NCBI RefSeq assembly: GCF_040807025.1
Contig: NC_090982.1
Span: forward strand, 51,009,112 to 51,073,111
Length of the DNA stretch: 64,000 bases
DNA from: Struthio camelus
Taxonomy: Eukaryota > Chordata > Aves > Struthioniformes > Struthionidae
Direction of reading: 5' to 3'
Notes under the pieces: generated by a model
What the model saw: the letters and a program-made list of their open reading frames with translations, nothing else
Databases searched by the model: none
Told to the model about the DNA's origin: nothing
Shown here: positions 39,241 to 52,145 of the stretch, in pieces
Numbering within the stretch: position 1 is the stretch's first letter
Layout: every line of letters begins with the position of its first letter
Made by a program: the position numbers and the translations under genes

Positions 39241-41480
39241 TCTTCTTGCACCTTTTGGAACTGCTTTTTCCAGTTATTAGCTAGCAAAGACAAGTAGAAA
39301 ATGATCACATTTTATAAATGTAGTTATAAATAGTTTTCCCAAGTCTCATAGCCAATTCATAAAAGTTTCAATCAATAGCCTTTCAGTTGTTGAAAAATCC
39401 AGCTGACAAGTACATTGCTTATAACCGTTCACTTTTGCTTTCTACTAGTATACTTATACTCAACTGTACTATGTTATTGGTATCTGTAGTGTGTTTATAG
39501 CATCTAGTAATGTGTTAAATTTATAAGCGATTGTCAGGAGATTAACCATAAAGTAAAAAGCGATGAAGAAGACTGTTCAGAAATTCTTGGAAGAATAACA
39601 AATATATGCTCATATAGCTTCAGAGAAGAGGGAGAACTATGTAATAATACCAGGATAGCACCCACTGTGACAAGACAATTCATGGCATCAGTTTTTTCTT
39701 CAGGAATTCGACATGGTTTCCAATGCAGAGACAGCGCTATGAAATCGGAAGTACTTTAACATCTCTTGATGATCTCTGCCATGAGCACCACAGCAAATAC
39801 AAGCACCTGTCAATAAAATCAATTTTGAATGTACATGAAGCATGATGGATGAGCAGTTTGTGTTATGACATCAGGATTTGGGTGCTCAGTAGAATTTCTG
39901 CTTATTTAATACAGTACTACTTATATAACACACTGAACTTCCAGATGAGGTTAATATAAGAGGAGACAGTAGCCAATAGATTAGTAAAGAAGTGTAACAA
40001 TGGAATGTATACTTTGATGAATTAAGGAGGTTCAGGGTATCAGTTAGGTACAGTAAATGGGTAAATAATCTGTAATATACAGCACAGCAGAGGAGCTAAA
40101 AGTCCTAATAACATTAATGAAAGACAAAAAACTTAGGTAGAAAAATTTTATGTAACTCTAAATTTGCTTTCACAAATACTGTGCGTGAAGAAGCAATTAC
40201 AAGTTTCTAAATGTTCAAAGTCAATAATACTGAGAAACGCCCATCTGTTGTTTGACATCCACTTCATAAAAACATTTTTAGCACATTAAGCAGTAATGTG
40301 AGCTGTAGTTTTGTGGGTCTAAAATTGTGTTAGACTTGCAAGCAGAGGGACACAGTAATTAAAACCAATAGGGAAAGAAAGAGGATGAGCACAGATTTTG
40401 AAGACAGGCTGACAAGTGAAAGGTCTTGCAGATGTTATGGTTCAAGAGTACACAAGGTTCAGAATGACTTCAGGGTTTGTGTTTTATGTGGCAAATAGGA
40501 GTTCAGAGCAACAGAAATAGAGGTGTGATTAAGGATGCTTTTGTTGCGTGGAGGAAAGAACTTATACTTATTCCTAATATTTCAGAGAACTGTGGGATTT
40601 TAACTGTAACAAGTGCCCTTATTATTTGTGGAGAACAGCTGATTGCATGAAACACTGAACTTTATAAATGCTCTTTTTAGAAGCGTTCAACTAAAAAAAA
40701 AAAAAAAAAAGATGAGATAAAGTCAGACATCAATAACAGGGATATCTAGGACAAATGCGGACATGCCCTGGTCTTGCTTAACATTCCCCCCAGCCCCGCA
40801 ATGAAAAAGAGAGCAGAGTGAGTACATAAAGGCAAATATGCTACCAGTATATCTACATTGTAGTGTTAGACATTTCTACACTGATCTCTCCCAGTACTGG
40901 AAAAATGCTCATACTTTGATTTAATAGGAGATGCATTTAAGTAGATATTTACCCTAATATTAGTCTAGACCGGCATTAGACCCTGCAGGGTTCACAAATT
41001 GAGTCTGTAAGTTATAAGAAGTCTTGGAGGGATTGCCGCTGGTCAAGAGAGAAGCGGAGAAAAAAAAATAAAGAAAGATGGTAGTCAAATATCACTAATG
41101 AAACGTTACATGAACCATTGCATCTGTGCTAGAGCTCTGCATCACAGGCTAGATATTGAGAGTAAGATTCCTTGAAGTTGAAATATAGATTTGATTAAGA
41201 TGCTAATAGTTTTAAAGATACTAATTAACTTTGCCATTTTTTACATGTGCTGAAATTCTTCTTTAGTAAGTTTCAAAAGTCCCAGGCTGTCAGATCACTC
41301 AAGCAGAAATTTTTGAATATGTGATCATAGGAACATTTTCAAAGTCAAGCAAGCAGTAAAATTTGAAAATGAAGTCTTTATTTACACATACATTTTTTAT
41401 TAGAGACATATTTACCCAAATTAAAGAATAAATATTGGAAAGCATAAATTGAATCCGCTGCATTATCTTCATTCAAAGTT
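39241..41480. other. Gene-free AT-rich stretch
   Basis: No exon, RNA gene or recognisable repeat apart from an 18-base A tract at 40,693-40,710. Confidence 0.6.
40693..40710. repeat. Poly-A tract (18)
   Basis: Eighteen consecutive A after an unremarkable sequence. It may be an old retroposon tail, but no AATAAA-plus-gene body is visible. Confidence 0.85.
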
Positions 41481-41675
41481 GAAATACGTCAGCTGAACTT
41501 TTGCCGTTTAGCTGTGTCTTTCAGCGCTCCTAGCGATTTTCGGTTTCAATTTCTGACGTTTATAGTAATGCTGCTGGCTAATGAGGTTCTGTTGCTAAGG
41601 GAGAAGCTTTTGGTGTTGCGTGCATTGGTTTCATATAATGGAACTCCCCTTATTCGCAATGCACTTCTAATCAGG
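41481..41675 (+). other. CpG-retaining islet with an exon-like core
   Basis: Counting 41,481-41,670 gives 37 C, 44 G and 8 CpG, an observed/expected CpG of about 0.93 at 43% GC, which stands out in CpG-poor surroundings. A pyrimidine-rich stretch ending CTTTCAG at 41,524 could be a splice acceptor, and TCAG|GTAAGA at 41,674/41,675 is a strong donor consensus, giving a 150-bp candidate exon. One plus frame is open from 41,448 to 41,675 and ends at a TAA formed by the donor itself. It includes an ATG at 41,568 followed by MLLANEVLLLREKLL. I recognise no protein in it. It may equally be a noncoding exon or an enhancer; coding status is unproven. Confidence 0.4.
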
Positions 41676-44600
41676 TAAGAGCTGCTAAAAACATATCTTT
41701 GCTGTTGCTGGTGTTGTTAATATGTAGGCAACCGCACCGCTTTTACAACTAGTAAATGACGTAGCACATAACACTATACCTAGTGTTGTTCTGAGCTTTC
41801 AAAAAGTTTACTCCATTTCCGTGGAGTCTTTGGGTGAACACCTGTGCTGACCTGCATGCACTTGTCTTGTAGCTCCTGATTTTAGCGTATTAATTGGACA
41901 TTAGCATGGCCAAGGATCTTTCTGCCACGTCAGCCACATAAAACGATCTCAGCTGTATCAGTTATGCAACTGTTTGAGCTAATGTGAGCTACTTTGTAGT
42001 GAATCAACTGAAAGGTGATTGCATAGCCCTTCTGGCTTGCTGTTCTGAAATGGGCAGGGGATATACTCATCTGTCGCACCTGATTCTGCACTGAATATGG
42101 GACAATAGCCCATGACTCTGGAATTCACATATAACTCCTTTAGCTGCGCTTCTAGCTTTGTTTCCAGCTAGGTTCCTAGCTCTCACTTATGGCTAGAAAA
42201 GGTTTCAAGAAGACAAGAGTTCTGACTTGGAAGCTATTATTAAATTAATATATATAGTTGAAATGTTTTCAAAAGACTTGACAGTTCTCCTATAATTCTG
42301 TTGGTAAGTTTGCTACTTGAAAGCTGTCACCCAGTAATCTAATTTTGCTATACAGATAAGTAAAAAGATGGACAAAGTTGAACATCTAAGTAGTGGAATA
42401 AATGTATATCGTGGTAATATGTACAAGAAAACGGTGACATTTGTGTATAACTAATTCTGACGTAGGAAAATACCATGAAAAAGGTGGAGAGGTGGGGGAG
42501 AGGCAGCATTTGAATTCAGTTTTGTAACTGTAAGCAGGAACAAAAAGACTTTCTGAGAAGAAAGCACAGGTTGTTTTAGCCCATTTGAAATTTCAGAAGG
42601 AAAAGTGGGGTCAAACAAAGGGGTATAATTCTGTAGACCCTTTCTCTGAAGAATGCCAAGAGCCATAAAGGGAAAGAAGACTACAAGTTGTAAGAACATA
42701 GGGAAGATGAAGCAAGGGTGAAAACTCTATAAGAGAGGTATTTAAGAGAAGAATTGCCCAAAACTCTGAGAGATCTAGTTTATGTATGCTTTTGTGTAAA
42801 AGAGCCTTTAGAAAAGGTTTTTCTATTGTAATGTCAAATCTAAACAGCTCCCCTCCCCCTGCCCCTGGTGCTTGATAGCTGATTTTAAAAGCACATTACA
42901 AATGAAGTAATCACGCATACTTCACATTTGGTTGGAGCTGGATATGCTGCCTGAAGCTTCATGTTCAGTCAGGTTCAGAGCTTGAGTTGAAGAGACCTCC
43001 TTGCTCTGAATTCAGGCTCTGAGTTACTTCTGAGAAGCATGAGAGACCTGGAATAAAACCTTGTGTAGCAGCTTCATGCAAATCAAAAGCCCTCTGGAAT
43101 TAGAAGTTTCTGAAAGTACGGGAAAAACTAAGTCTAGTTAAAGAGCACTTCGCACTGCGAAAAACAGGTACCAGCAAAGGGGGAGATAGATGTTCAGCTA
43201 GTATATCTGACAGCAGCTGGTTCTGAAGTGCTTGTTATTCCTAAGAGTTTACAGTAAATTCAAATGAAGAGAGAGAACTAGAATCAGTACTGCCTTTCCT
43301 TCAGGTGCATTGCACTTCATGTAACTGAGAAACATTTTAAAAGTAGTTAAATAAAGTATCGCTATTCTATAGCTAATGAGACAGCTTTGTAAGTTGAGGA
43401 GGCAACCCCAACCCTGAGACGGTGCTAAGATACTAAAAGCAAATGAGGCTACTGGGTGACGCAGAGTCCACTTCTTGAACAGTAAGAATATGTAGAGAAG
43501 AAGAATATCCATCCAGACTGAATCTTCTTGAAGGATGTTTGTACAGAAAAAGGAAATTGATATTTTAAGTGGAGAAAGTCTGTATAGAATTGGACAAAGT
43601 TTACACAGAAAGTGTTTGCATTTCCTTGGACTAGTCTATTGAAGACCAAGGATCACATGGCTTTAGAATGGGGAATTGGACAGCTAAACTTCCTGAAATG
43701 TCCATGAAGTGCAAAATGATCATCCTCACCAGTACCCACAGTCGTCCTACAAGAGCAAAACGCCTTTCTCGAAGCTCCTAATGCATCAGTTTTACTCAGT
43801 TTCCTTAGCAAGTACATTTCAACATTCCTGCTTAGCCGCCCTCAGAACTCTAGCCTTTGCTAACGGGATAAGTGCGATCCAGTTCCTGTCCTCTAGTGCT
43901 CTAGCCAATAGGAGTTTTCCCTATTGACTGTACTGTTCTTCATACTTTGCCTTCACCTGACTGCTGCTGATGCTCTGGGCTAAAACTGGGTGGAAATGCA
44001 TTCGGAGTGCCTCTAGAAAGGACAGTTCATGCTTTAACTTCAGCCATTTAAGAGAGAAGATGATATTGTGGAGTTATGAGGGGGAAAATGTATTCTAAAA
44101 GCAAATATCCTTCTACATTTGTTTGGGGCATCCTAATACCAAAGTATTATCAGCAGTATTTCACTGTTTTCTAGTCACAGGTTGGAGAAGAGAGAGATCC
44201 TATTTTAGCCACTTAATAGCTAGGTGTCTGGTCGAAGACTCATTTATGCTCTTTCCAGAATGAGTGAGGAGACAGAATGCCGTTAATTCTATTTATTTTA
44301 ACAACAATCTGTGGCATCCCTAGAGAATGACTGGGCCTCATTCGTCTTTACCTCTACTGCTGAGAGGAGTTTTAAAGGCTAGTTTAAGATTTGATAGCCA
44401 ATTTAAGGATGATTAAAATCAACTCGCCTGAAGTGTGAGTTATCCGTGTTCTAAAAAAGTAGGACAAAACAGATAATACAAATAATGGTGTATGTGTATG
44501 AGAGAGTGGAGTGGTATAACAATACCGAGTCTCATATACAGAATTGTGAGAATGGAAAGAGATGAAGAGACCTGTATTGTGACAGATGCAGATAGTCCTG

Positions 44601-46200
44601 CATGCCTCTCCTGTAAGGGGACAGTCAATGAAATTAAGAGGCAACATATTTAACATAGAGAAGGAGCAGTATTTCCCTGTTAAGTTGTAATTGATCTGTT
44701 GAACTCTCCATTGTTGAGTGTTATATTGACAAAGTGCTTTGTAAATGTAGGCTACTAGGAGTAATAACTGCAGCTTTATTCAGTAAGAAAAAAAAAGTGG
44801 GGGAGGGTAGATCCTAATTCTTCAAGGTATAAAAAGTCATTAGATAAAAATTTTTGTCCGTGGCATGCCATTGTAGTTATGAACACTAATGAGATTTTAT
44901 GCCTTACTATGGAGGCATGCATAATTGCTCAAGAGAGGATAGTTATTCCTCACAAAGTTATGGTAGTTTTTATAGTCTAGCTACGTTATTTTTTTAAAAA
45001 AAGATTTACAGAAAGTATTTGATGTGCAACATAAAATATTTATTCTATTCATGACTGTATGTAACTTCTCACAACTCCCCCACATCCTCTACACATACAT
45101 CTGTGTATATTTATAAAATCACATACAAGTTCATTAGAATTAATTAAAGTCCCTATGTTTAGGTGCCTAAATTCATTCTTAGTTGTTTAAATGAGTGGTT
45201 AAATTTACAAAAGTCTTATAAAATTAAGATGTTTATGAAAGCCAGAGAAAACTGAGATAGAAAAATTGTTCCTGTCCTCATAAAGCTATCCACACATGTT
45301 TTTAGATCCGTTAAGTCAGTCATAGAGAACAAACAAAAATAGTATTTAGGGTAATAAATGTTGGCCAACCTCTTTCTGTGTGGCTGCTTGTCCCTGAGAA
45401 CATGTAACACAGCTGCAGAGAATGCTTGAAATCATCTGTTTTTAATTCTGGTTTTTTGATTAGTAAAGCCTGAGTTTATGGTAAAAATGATCATCAGAAA
45501 TCATAGTCATTCTCACTGAAAAGAGTAGGGTAGTATTCTTGCACATCCCATCCCAACATATTAGTGAGTGTTAGCACAGATTCACATTAGCCCAAAGGGG
45601 CCGATAGGTGTTTTATAGCTCTGAAAAGTCAGGCTACGGGACTATTATTTTATGGTCCTGTGGCTCCCTTAGCAACAGTTAAGTCTCATGGGTATGTTTT
45701 GCTGCAATTTGTGTAAGACCAAAGTGGAGAGTAGGAGAGAGAGGAATGTATAAACACTTCCCCCAAAACTATTGTTCACTGGAGAAAGGACATGAAGGTG
45801 TTATGGTCTGCCTGCTACTTGGGAACGCAGGATGGAAGGGATCAACCCAGGCATCTGCTAAAGTCTGTGAGGTCTTTAGCAAGTTGCAGGTCCTGCCATA
45901 CAGTGACAGAACTGGGAGAGGAGGGATTTTGGAAGGACTCTTCTGTGAAAGAGCCCGGAAGAATGCAGCATGCTTAAAGGCTGGCGATAGCTTTTATGAT
46001 ACTGTACAATTCCAATGAGCGTCCAGCACGTATCCAAAAGTTTGGTATTTCTTTACGACTGAGCAAATGTATATAGTAAACGCTGATGTTGAAATTAAAA
46101 TAGTCATCCTCATTTGTTTTAGGTTTGCCCTGTGTTCTGCTAGGGATATGTGTGCTTTTCTATTATTTTTTACTACAGGGAAGCTGCTATGTAATATTTA
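41676..46200. other. Gene-free stretch
   Basis: No supported gene. At about 44,725-44,770 the words caaagtgctttgtaaatgta and a following AATAA-rich piece resemble the 3' end of old MIR/L2-type repeats, weakly. Short open frames at 42.4-43.9 and 45.7-46.0 kb have no recognisable domain. Confidence 0.5.
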
Positions 46201-46620
46201 ATCAGGCTAATAGTGGATTTTGTTTTGGTGAAGGTATACGGTTTTGAGTTTTGTTTGCTTGATTTTTTTGGCCCATATAAGAATGACACCATGCTTTCTT
46301 AAAGGGGAACACAGGATCAGATTCCTCTTCTGTTCCCAAGCCCCGTATAGAAGGAGAAAAGAACAGCCAGATAGAAATAGCCAGTGGCTCTTTAGGTGCC
46401 AGCACAGTGCCTGTAGGCCAGGCCTGCAGACGTGCATGTGAATGCCAGTGCTCACATGGCCAGACCACTGTTCCTACTGCAGCAGCTGCCCAGGAGAGGT
46501 GAGCTAATGGGAGATGGTGGCCTGTTGGTGCTGGTTTTGCAGCGAGGTGGCAGGTTATCATATGCAGCGATTGTGGTGGTAGTAGCTTCTGAGGAATGGG
46601 CAAGGTTTTTTCCAAGGAGC
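46201..46620. other. GC-richer block with overlapping open frames, unidentified
   Basis: Four open frames on both strands overlap here, the longest 137 codons on the minus strand (46,202-46,615). The region is richer in G+C than its neighbours, which by itself lengthens frames by removing stop codons. The predicted peptides show no recognisable domain and low-complexity Pro/Ala/His content. A CCCAGGAGAG|GTGAGC donor-like site occurs near 46,499. It could be an old retrotransposon piece or a lncRNA exon; I do not call a gene. Confidence 0.3.
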
Positions 46621-47870
46621 TGAATTACCATCAGTCAGCTCCATTCTTACCCATGTTTTGGCACAATGAAAAGGAGGGAAGAGGCATTTGTCCTCTCACT
46701 GTATTGATTTTTCTAGAAATCAGAGACAACACTTTTCTTAGTATTGCGGAATCTGGCACAATCCAGAAGAATCAATGTTATTTGAAAGCTCTAAACTTAA
46801 AGTAAAGCAAATTTCTGCCCTTACACTGTGCTTTATTTTTGCCATAAAATCAATGCGATGATTACTTTTTTGGTGGAAGATTAAAAGAAAATAATTTATA
46901 TTGCACATTCAAACTTTACTGTATAGTCATCATGATGTTATTACTACAAAAAACCTTATAGATTCTCTAAAGGTAAAAAGTATGTGGTTAAGGCAAACTG
47001 TGAAGAGAATAAGTTGATCTGTAGTAGAGAACAGAAAGTGAAGTATTAGGAAAACAATGTGACCTTCCTTTTGCTTATATATCTTTTTAAAACCAGTAAT
47101 GAAGGAGCTTTTGCATTGGATCAAGGCTTTGATATATCCATTAGAACTTGCCTGGCCCTGTTTGTTAGGTAGTATAAACCAGGAAGGCTCGCATTATGTA
47201 TGCGCATTTCTCTCCATGTGCAAAGATGATCAAAGATTTTTTTTGAAAATGTAGTTCTTAAATAATGCTGACTTGCAGCAAGCAAATCAATATCTTGCAA
47301 AGAGTACATACATTTCCTTAGGAAACTGAACTACTAGCTTACAAAAACTGGGGATAGCTTTTCATTTTTCATCTTCAATATTTGTGAAAATGCACTTGGA
47401 GAGGAACAGCAACCAGTTGTGCCTCCAGTGAATTACATTCCATGCTTGTCGTCTGCAAGACGGCTTTGCCCAGGAATACAATGTAGAATAATACTGTTGT
47501 CCTTCACCTTGATAAAATGTTAGGAGGGCCTTAATCCACATTTATGAGTGAAGATGAGACTTTTAAAATGGGCTTTTTGCCTTGCCACGTATATTGTTCA
47601 TCACGCTAAAGAATGGAGCACGTGTCATCAGAATGAACTGCAGCACTGCATAGGGTGAATGGTTTGAACCACATTAATTTTAGACCTGTGACGTTGAACT
47701 TTCCTATAAACACTCATTATATTTCAGAAACACTTTTTAAAAATGCGTTAAAGCCCTACTATGAAGAAATGCTCTTACTGCCCTGTGTTTATAAGCCTGT
47801 TCCTAGACCCAAGATCCTGTCCTTAAGACCTTCTTTGCAAAATCGGGGACTTTGTTACCTTTGTTCTTAG
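46621..47870. other. Gene-free AT-rich stretch
   Basis: Nothing beyond short frames without recognisable domains. Confidence 0.55.
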
Positions 47871-48060
47871 GCTGCGTGTTACAGAAGTCGATGGCTGGCC
47901 CTGGCGGGGGGACTGCAGGGCTCCAGCGAGAGTCCAGAGGGTCGTTCAGTGAGAACGAGGACATCGGTGTGATACAATGCAGATCTGCATTACGGAATAC
48001 TGCCGCATTAGCAGAGCAGAGAATGGTAGTACAGAACTTCCTGCTCGTCGCTGGGCTCAC
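47871..48060. promoter_or_regulatory. Small CpG-island-like patch
   Basis: Direct counting over 190 bases gives 44 C, 64 G and 11 CpG: 57% GC and an observed/expected CpG of about 0.74. This meets the usual composition thresholds for a CpG island, though it falls just short of the usual 200-bp minimum length. The surroundings are AT-rich with few CpG. Open frames exist on both strands (47,852-48,136 plus; 47,803-48,060 minus), as expected from the composition. A TTTGTTCTTAG acceptor-like site abuts the left edge at 47,870. Such a patch in a gene desert may be an isolated promoter, an unmethylated enhancer, a GC-rich exon or a younger GC-rich insertion. I cannot decide between these. Confidence 0.4.
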
Positions 48061-50435
48061 TTCTTCCAGGAAAAGGCTCCTTCTAGCTTATTCTCTTTTT
48101 AGCTCTAGGGTTTTTGCCTGCCTTTCTGCAAAGTAGCTCAGTTTCAAGCAGAAAGTTGGAGAGTGACCTGTTCCTTTTGCACATTAGGGGACTTCTCTGC
48201 AGTTGGAAATGAGATGGTTTGAGCTTCTCTCAAATTCAAGGGAACCTGGAAAGCAAATTCTTACTTTTGAGGCGACAGCTTTGTTATTATAATATGGCTT
48301 TTGCTACAAATTCCTTCCTTCATTATTTGACTTGAGCTCTATGTTATCCAAGTTTTAGATATCTTTAGACTAGGCTTAGCAGGGATTTAGATGGAATTTT
48401 GGTGCTTAGCTGGGAATTGCAGCAGATGCCAGGCTGTACTGGGCTTGCACAGAAGCCCAAGGTCTAAAATGTGCGATCTAGAAGGGAGGGCTTCCTTGCT
48501 TTACATAACTGAAATAGTTCTGGTTCTCAGGGCACAAGGTCTGCTTTTTGCAGTCAGAAATGGGCAGTTTGAAGTTACTGGTCACAGCCTGAAAGCATTT
48601 AATCCATCTGAAAAATGATAGAAAGCCTACAATTTAATTTTCCTTGGCATTTTATTTGTAACATCTTGGCATTCTCTAAAAGAAAGCTTCATATCTTATC
48701 CATTTTTGTGGCAAGTATGCAGATACCTTATGACATTAGAGTCCTGAGACTAGTTTCTGGTTTCCAGAGCATGAGCCATGCTGGCTTCTAGTTAGCTAGC
48801 ACAGCCTGTTTTTCCCCTTTTGAATGGGCAGCTCATGTTAGGCAATTTGTGTGGAGTCGGATATAACTATAACAGAAATCATCTACCTCTGCTGATCTGT
48901 GGTCCCAGTTATAAAAGGAAGTAGTAAATAAAACATGGACAGTTTTTAGAAAGATTTTATCAGGTATAGTTTTAAACAATTTCATGTTGCGCTGATCTTA
49001 GTAAAAGCAAAGTGGTTTGTGTGGGGGGCAGGCATGGATAATCCTATCCTGAGTGATGAGATGGATTCAAGAACACTTCCAGACTCGCTGCTGATTATAT
49101 GGCTTTGAAAGTTTGAGAATAACACCCTCATTGACATTACTTTTGAGTTGCAGCTAGTGACAGTCACCAGTTTCTGCCAATCTATTCTTCTACAGATGTT
49201 TCTTAGTAATTATAGCTGTGTAATATCTAGTTATAAGCACAGTGAAACATGCTTTGTAATTTCATTTCTAATGATCCTTTTTACTGATCCTAGATTTTGT
49301 TCTTTGTTTTATTATATTCTTTTTTTAGTATGTGAATGTTTACATTTTCATGAAGAGGTTTAGTCAATTTTAAAAGTGGCAGCATGGCTCTAATTTTGTA
49401 TCTTTGCAGAAAGGTCCTGTCAGATTCAGATTTGATAACACTTTTGATTGACTGGCATTTAGAGATATAATATAGTATTCTTTTGAGTTCAGCTCGCTGA
49501 CAAAAGTTATGTACTTCCTCAGGTGGTGAGGGGAGATATGCTGTTTTATTCTTCAGTGCCCTCATCAGCTATTTTAAAGAAGGATTTGCTGTTTAGGAAG
49601 GCTTGGTTTAGGAAAACCTGTTTCCTAGGCTGTAAAGAGTTTACAGGAAAGAATATTTCAGTTAAATGTCATTCCTCAATTTGTTATTGCACTTGCCAAT
49701 TTTAATGCAACTTCACATCCATTGTTGATCTGCCTTATAAGTTAACATATTTGACTTAAATGTGGAGCAATAACTCCACAACATCAATTTGCTATCAGCA
49801 TATGTTGTTTATTAATATTAGAAATACTTGAGTGGCATTGTTTTCTGTTTTTTGTGTGATCCTTTTATTTAAATGCACATTCATCACCTTTGTTAATCAC
49901 TAGAAATTCTTTTTGAGAAAGTTCCCACAGCTATCTCCACATTTCTGACCATAGTCTGCCAATATTTTATTATGACAGGAAGCTTACACCCAGGCGAAAT
50001 ATCTAACATTCAAACACCTCATAAATCAAGAGATGCTAAATGACTGAACCTATGAAATGAGTCCTTCACTTACTTCACTATACAGAGCATGTCTTGTTTT
50101 TCCTCCTCTTTTTGCTTCCTTGGGGTTTCATATCCTAGTCCCTAAGATACTACAAGGATGTTCATATTCTTAGCAATAATTTATAAAGATATTTTATTGT
50201 TGCATATTCTTAGCAGAGTGGACAGCTATCATGTATAGCATTCTATCTAGAAGGTTGTTTGATTCAAAGCCTGTAACTTGTTAATTTAGTTTTATTGTAG
50301 AAGGTAGGAAGAAAAGACTCCCTGGACTAGGACCCAGGACTGAATTGTTTAAAACCATATGCTGGCCTTAAATATCTACCCTTCAGCTTAGTTTCATATT
50401 TCTATCACAAACTTGAGCAAGGCTCAGGGGTAGAG

Positions 50436-50450
50436 TTTTTTTTTTTTTTT
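50436..50450. repeat. Poly-T tract (15)
   Basis: Fifteen consecutive T; simple sequence. Confidence 0.85.
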
Positions 50451-50846
50451 AAATCCCAAATCCCTAGGACATGTGGTTAATAATCTCAGCTTTCATTTTA
50501 AGAAGAAAAGTTGGCTTATAAACATTGGGATTGCAGAGAGAAACTGAAAAACACAAAAATTAATACTTTAAGTGGATCCTCTCTTTTATTTATGGATATA
50601 AATGTACAGTCTGATAAAATAAAAGCACGTAAATACTTAAAATTTTGACTCTCAGGCTTGAAAATTATGGCCTCTATTTACAAATCCTACAACAAAACAG
50701 TTTAGCTTCATGATAGTTGCAAATCACTTCTTCCAGCACAGGCATAGCTTCTTTGTTTCAGAAACACTTCAGCATGTCTCATTTTCTTGGCCTATGGTTT
50801 AATATTTATGAACAAGATTTATATTACTGACCAAAGGATTAAAGTG

Positions 50847-50883
50847 TTCTTTTTTCTTCTTTTTTCTTCTTTTTTCTTTTTTT
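50847..50883. repeat. Pyrimidine (CTTTTTTCTT)n minisatellite
   Basis: Three and a half copies of an 11-base TTTTTTCTTC-type unit forming a pure pyrimidine run. Confidence 0.85.
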
Positions 50884-51350
50884 CAAATGAAGGTAGATTT
50901 GTTTTCCAAAGGGCCTTTCCCTTAACCACCAATACAGCTTGTGTTCTCTAGGTGCATCAAAGAATATGTTTCAATCTATTCTAATAGTTTTATTTTTGCA
51001 GTCCTTAAAAGTTATCCAGCATGCTTTCTACATTAATATTTTTGGTTTGTATTTCCATGATTTCCCTTTTTTTTTAAATTATATTTTCTTGCCATGGTTT
51101 GTTTATTGATTTAGAAGTCTTAATGGAAATTCCTCAATATGCTGTAAAACTGCACTTGGCCAAATTCTTCTCCAAGTTGCAGTATTATTTATGGTGACTT
51201 TGCTGTCTGCTGTAGTGAAAAACTGAGCAGAAGGATACCTATTTTACAGAACATCTTTTCTTTTTCTTAGGTCCTCTATGCACCACTTTTTAAACTTATA
51301 TAGAATGCAAAATAATTGGGAGTTGGGATATAGTTAAGAGATGAATTTTG

Positions 51351-51377
51351 AAAAAAAAAAAAAAAAAAAAAAAAAAA
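51351..51377. repeat. Poly-A tract (27)
   Basis: Twenty-seven consecutive A, the longest homopolymer of the window. A second tract of 21 A lies 325 bases downstream. Both are on the plus strand and could be retroposon tails, but no parent gene is recognisable. Confidence 0.9.
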
Positions 51378-51701
51378 GTCATAAAGCAACAGCTGAGTTA
51401 GTTCCAGCCTTCAGATGTTTGTGTTATTATTTGTCTTTTCTTCTGAGTTAAACTGGACTGGCCTACCCAGTGTTTTGGGGCTTGAAATAGATATTTCCAA
51501 AAGATAAATCAGAAGACTTGTTCAAAAAAAGGTTTATATTTAAACTTAGAATGTGTGTATACGGTTTGCCAGTTTTTTTCAAGCAAGGATCAGATCATTC
51601 GCTGGGTTACTGAAATCATTACTGCTGAAGTAGATAATAAAAATACAACTGTAAATAAATCAGAGCTCACCCAGAGGGTACATGAGCTATAGTACTAAAG
51701 C

Positions 51702-51722
51702 AAAAAAAAAAAAAAAAAAAAA
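51702..51722. repeat. Poly-A tract (21)
   Basis: Twenty-one consecutive A, with an AAATAAA word about 50 bases upstream. The combination resembles a retroposed transcript end, but the upstream sequence is not recognisable as any gene. Confidence 0.9.
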
Positions 51723-51974
51723 GGGCAACCTAAATCTGAGTTGAAGATTTAATAAACTCGGTAAGTTTTGGTCGTGTTTATCAATTGCTTTACTTCTGAA
51801 TATATTCCATAAGATTCTAATATCAGCTTTCATATAAAACTATGCTTATTTTGTATAAAACTAGGATATTTACTCTATTAAGATTTCCACTCCAGAACTC
51901 TGGCTTTCCTGTAGGTTATTAGAACTAGTTGCTTTGACTGCTTGAACGGCATGTGTTTATTTTCATAGGCCAAA

Positions 51975-52145
51975 CTGGGATCCGCAATGCATGCGACCCC
52001 AATCCCTAAAGCAGTAGGATAGCTAGGCTGGAGTTACCTGTATTTGGGAAGTCACGATCAGCGGAAGAAGGCAATAGATGTGATCATCTGCAGACGTCCT
52101 GTAGCTGGGACAGACGGAGAAAGCTACAGAGCCAGGGCCCCGCAG
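51975..52145 (-). other. CpG-bearing patch with a minus-strand donor
   Basis: About seven CpG in 170 bases in otherwise CpG-poor DNA. On the minus strand AAATACAG|GTAACT (plus 52,032-52,044) is a good splice-donor match, following a GC-rich stretch, as would be seen in a first exon. No open frame of note crosses it. Possibilities are a noncoding first exon, an old repeat, or chance. Confidence 0.25.

Larger units (their letters stand above)
48061..51974. other. Gene-free AT-rich stretch
   Basis: No supported gene. It holds several simple tracts listed separately. A moderately G-rich frame at 48,391-48,618 has no recognisable domain. Confidence 0.55.
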
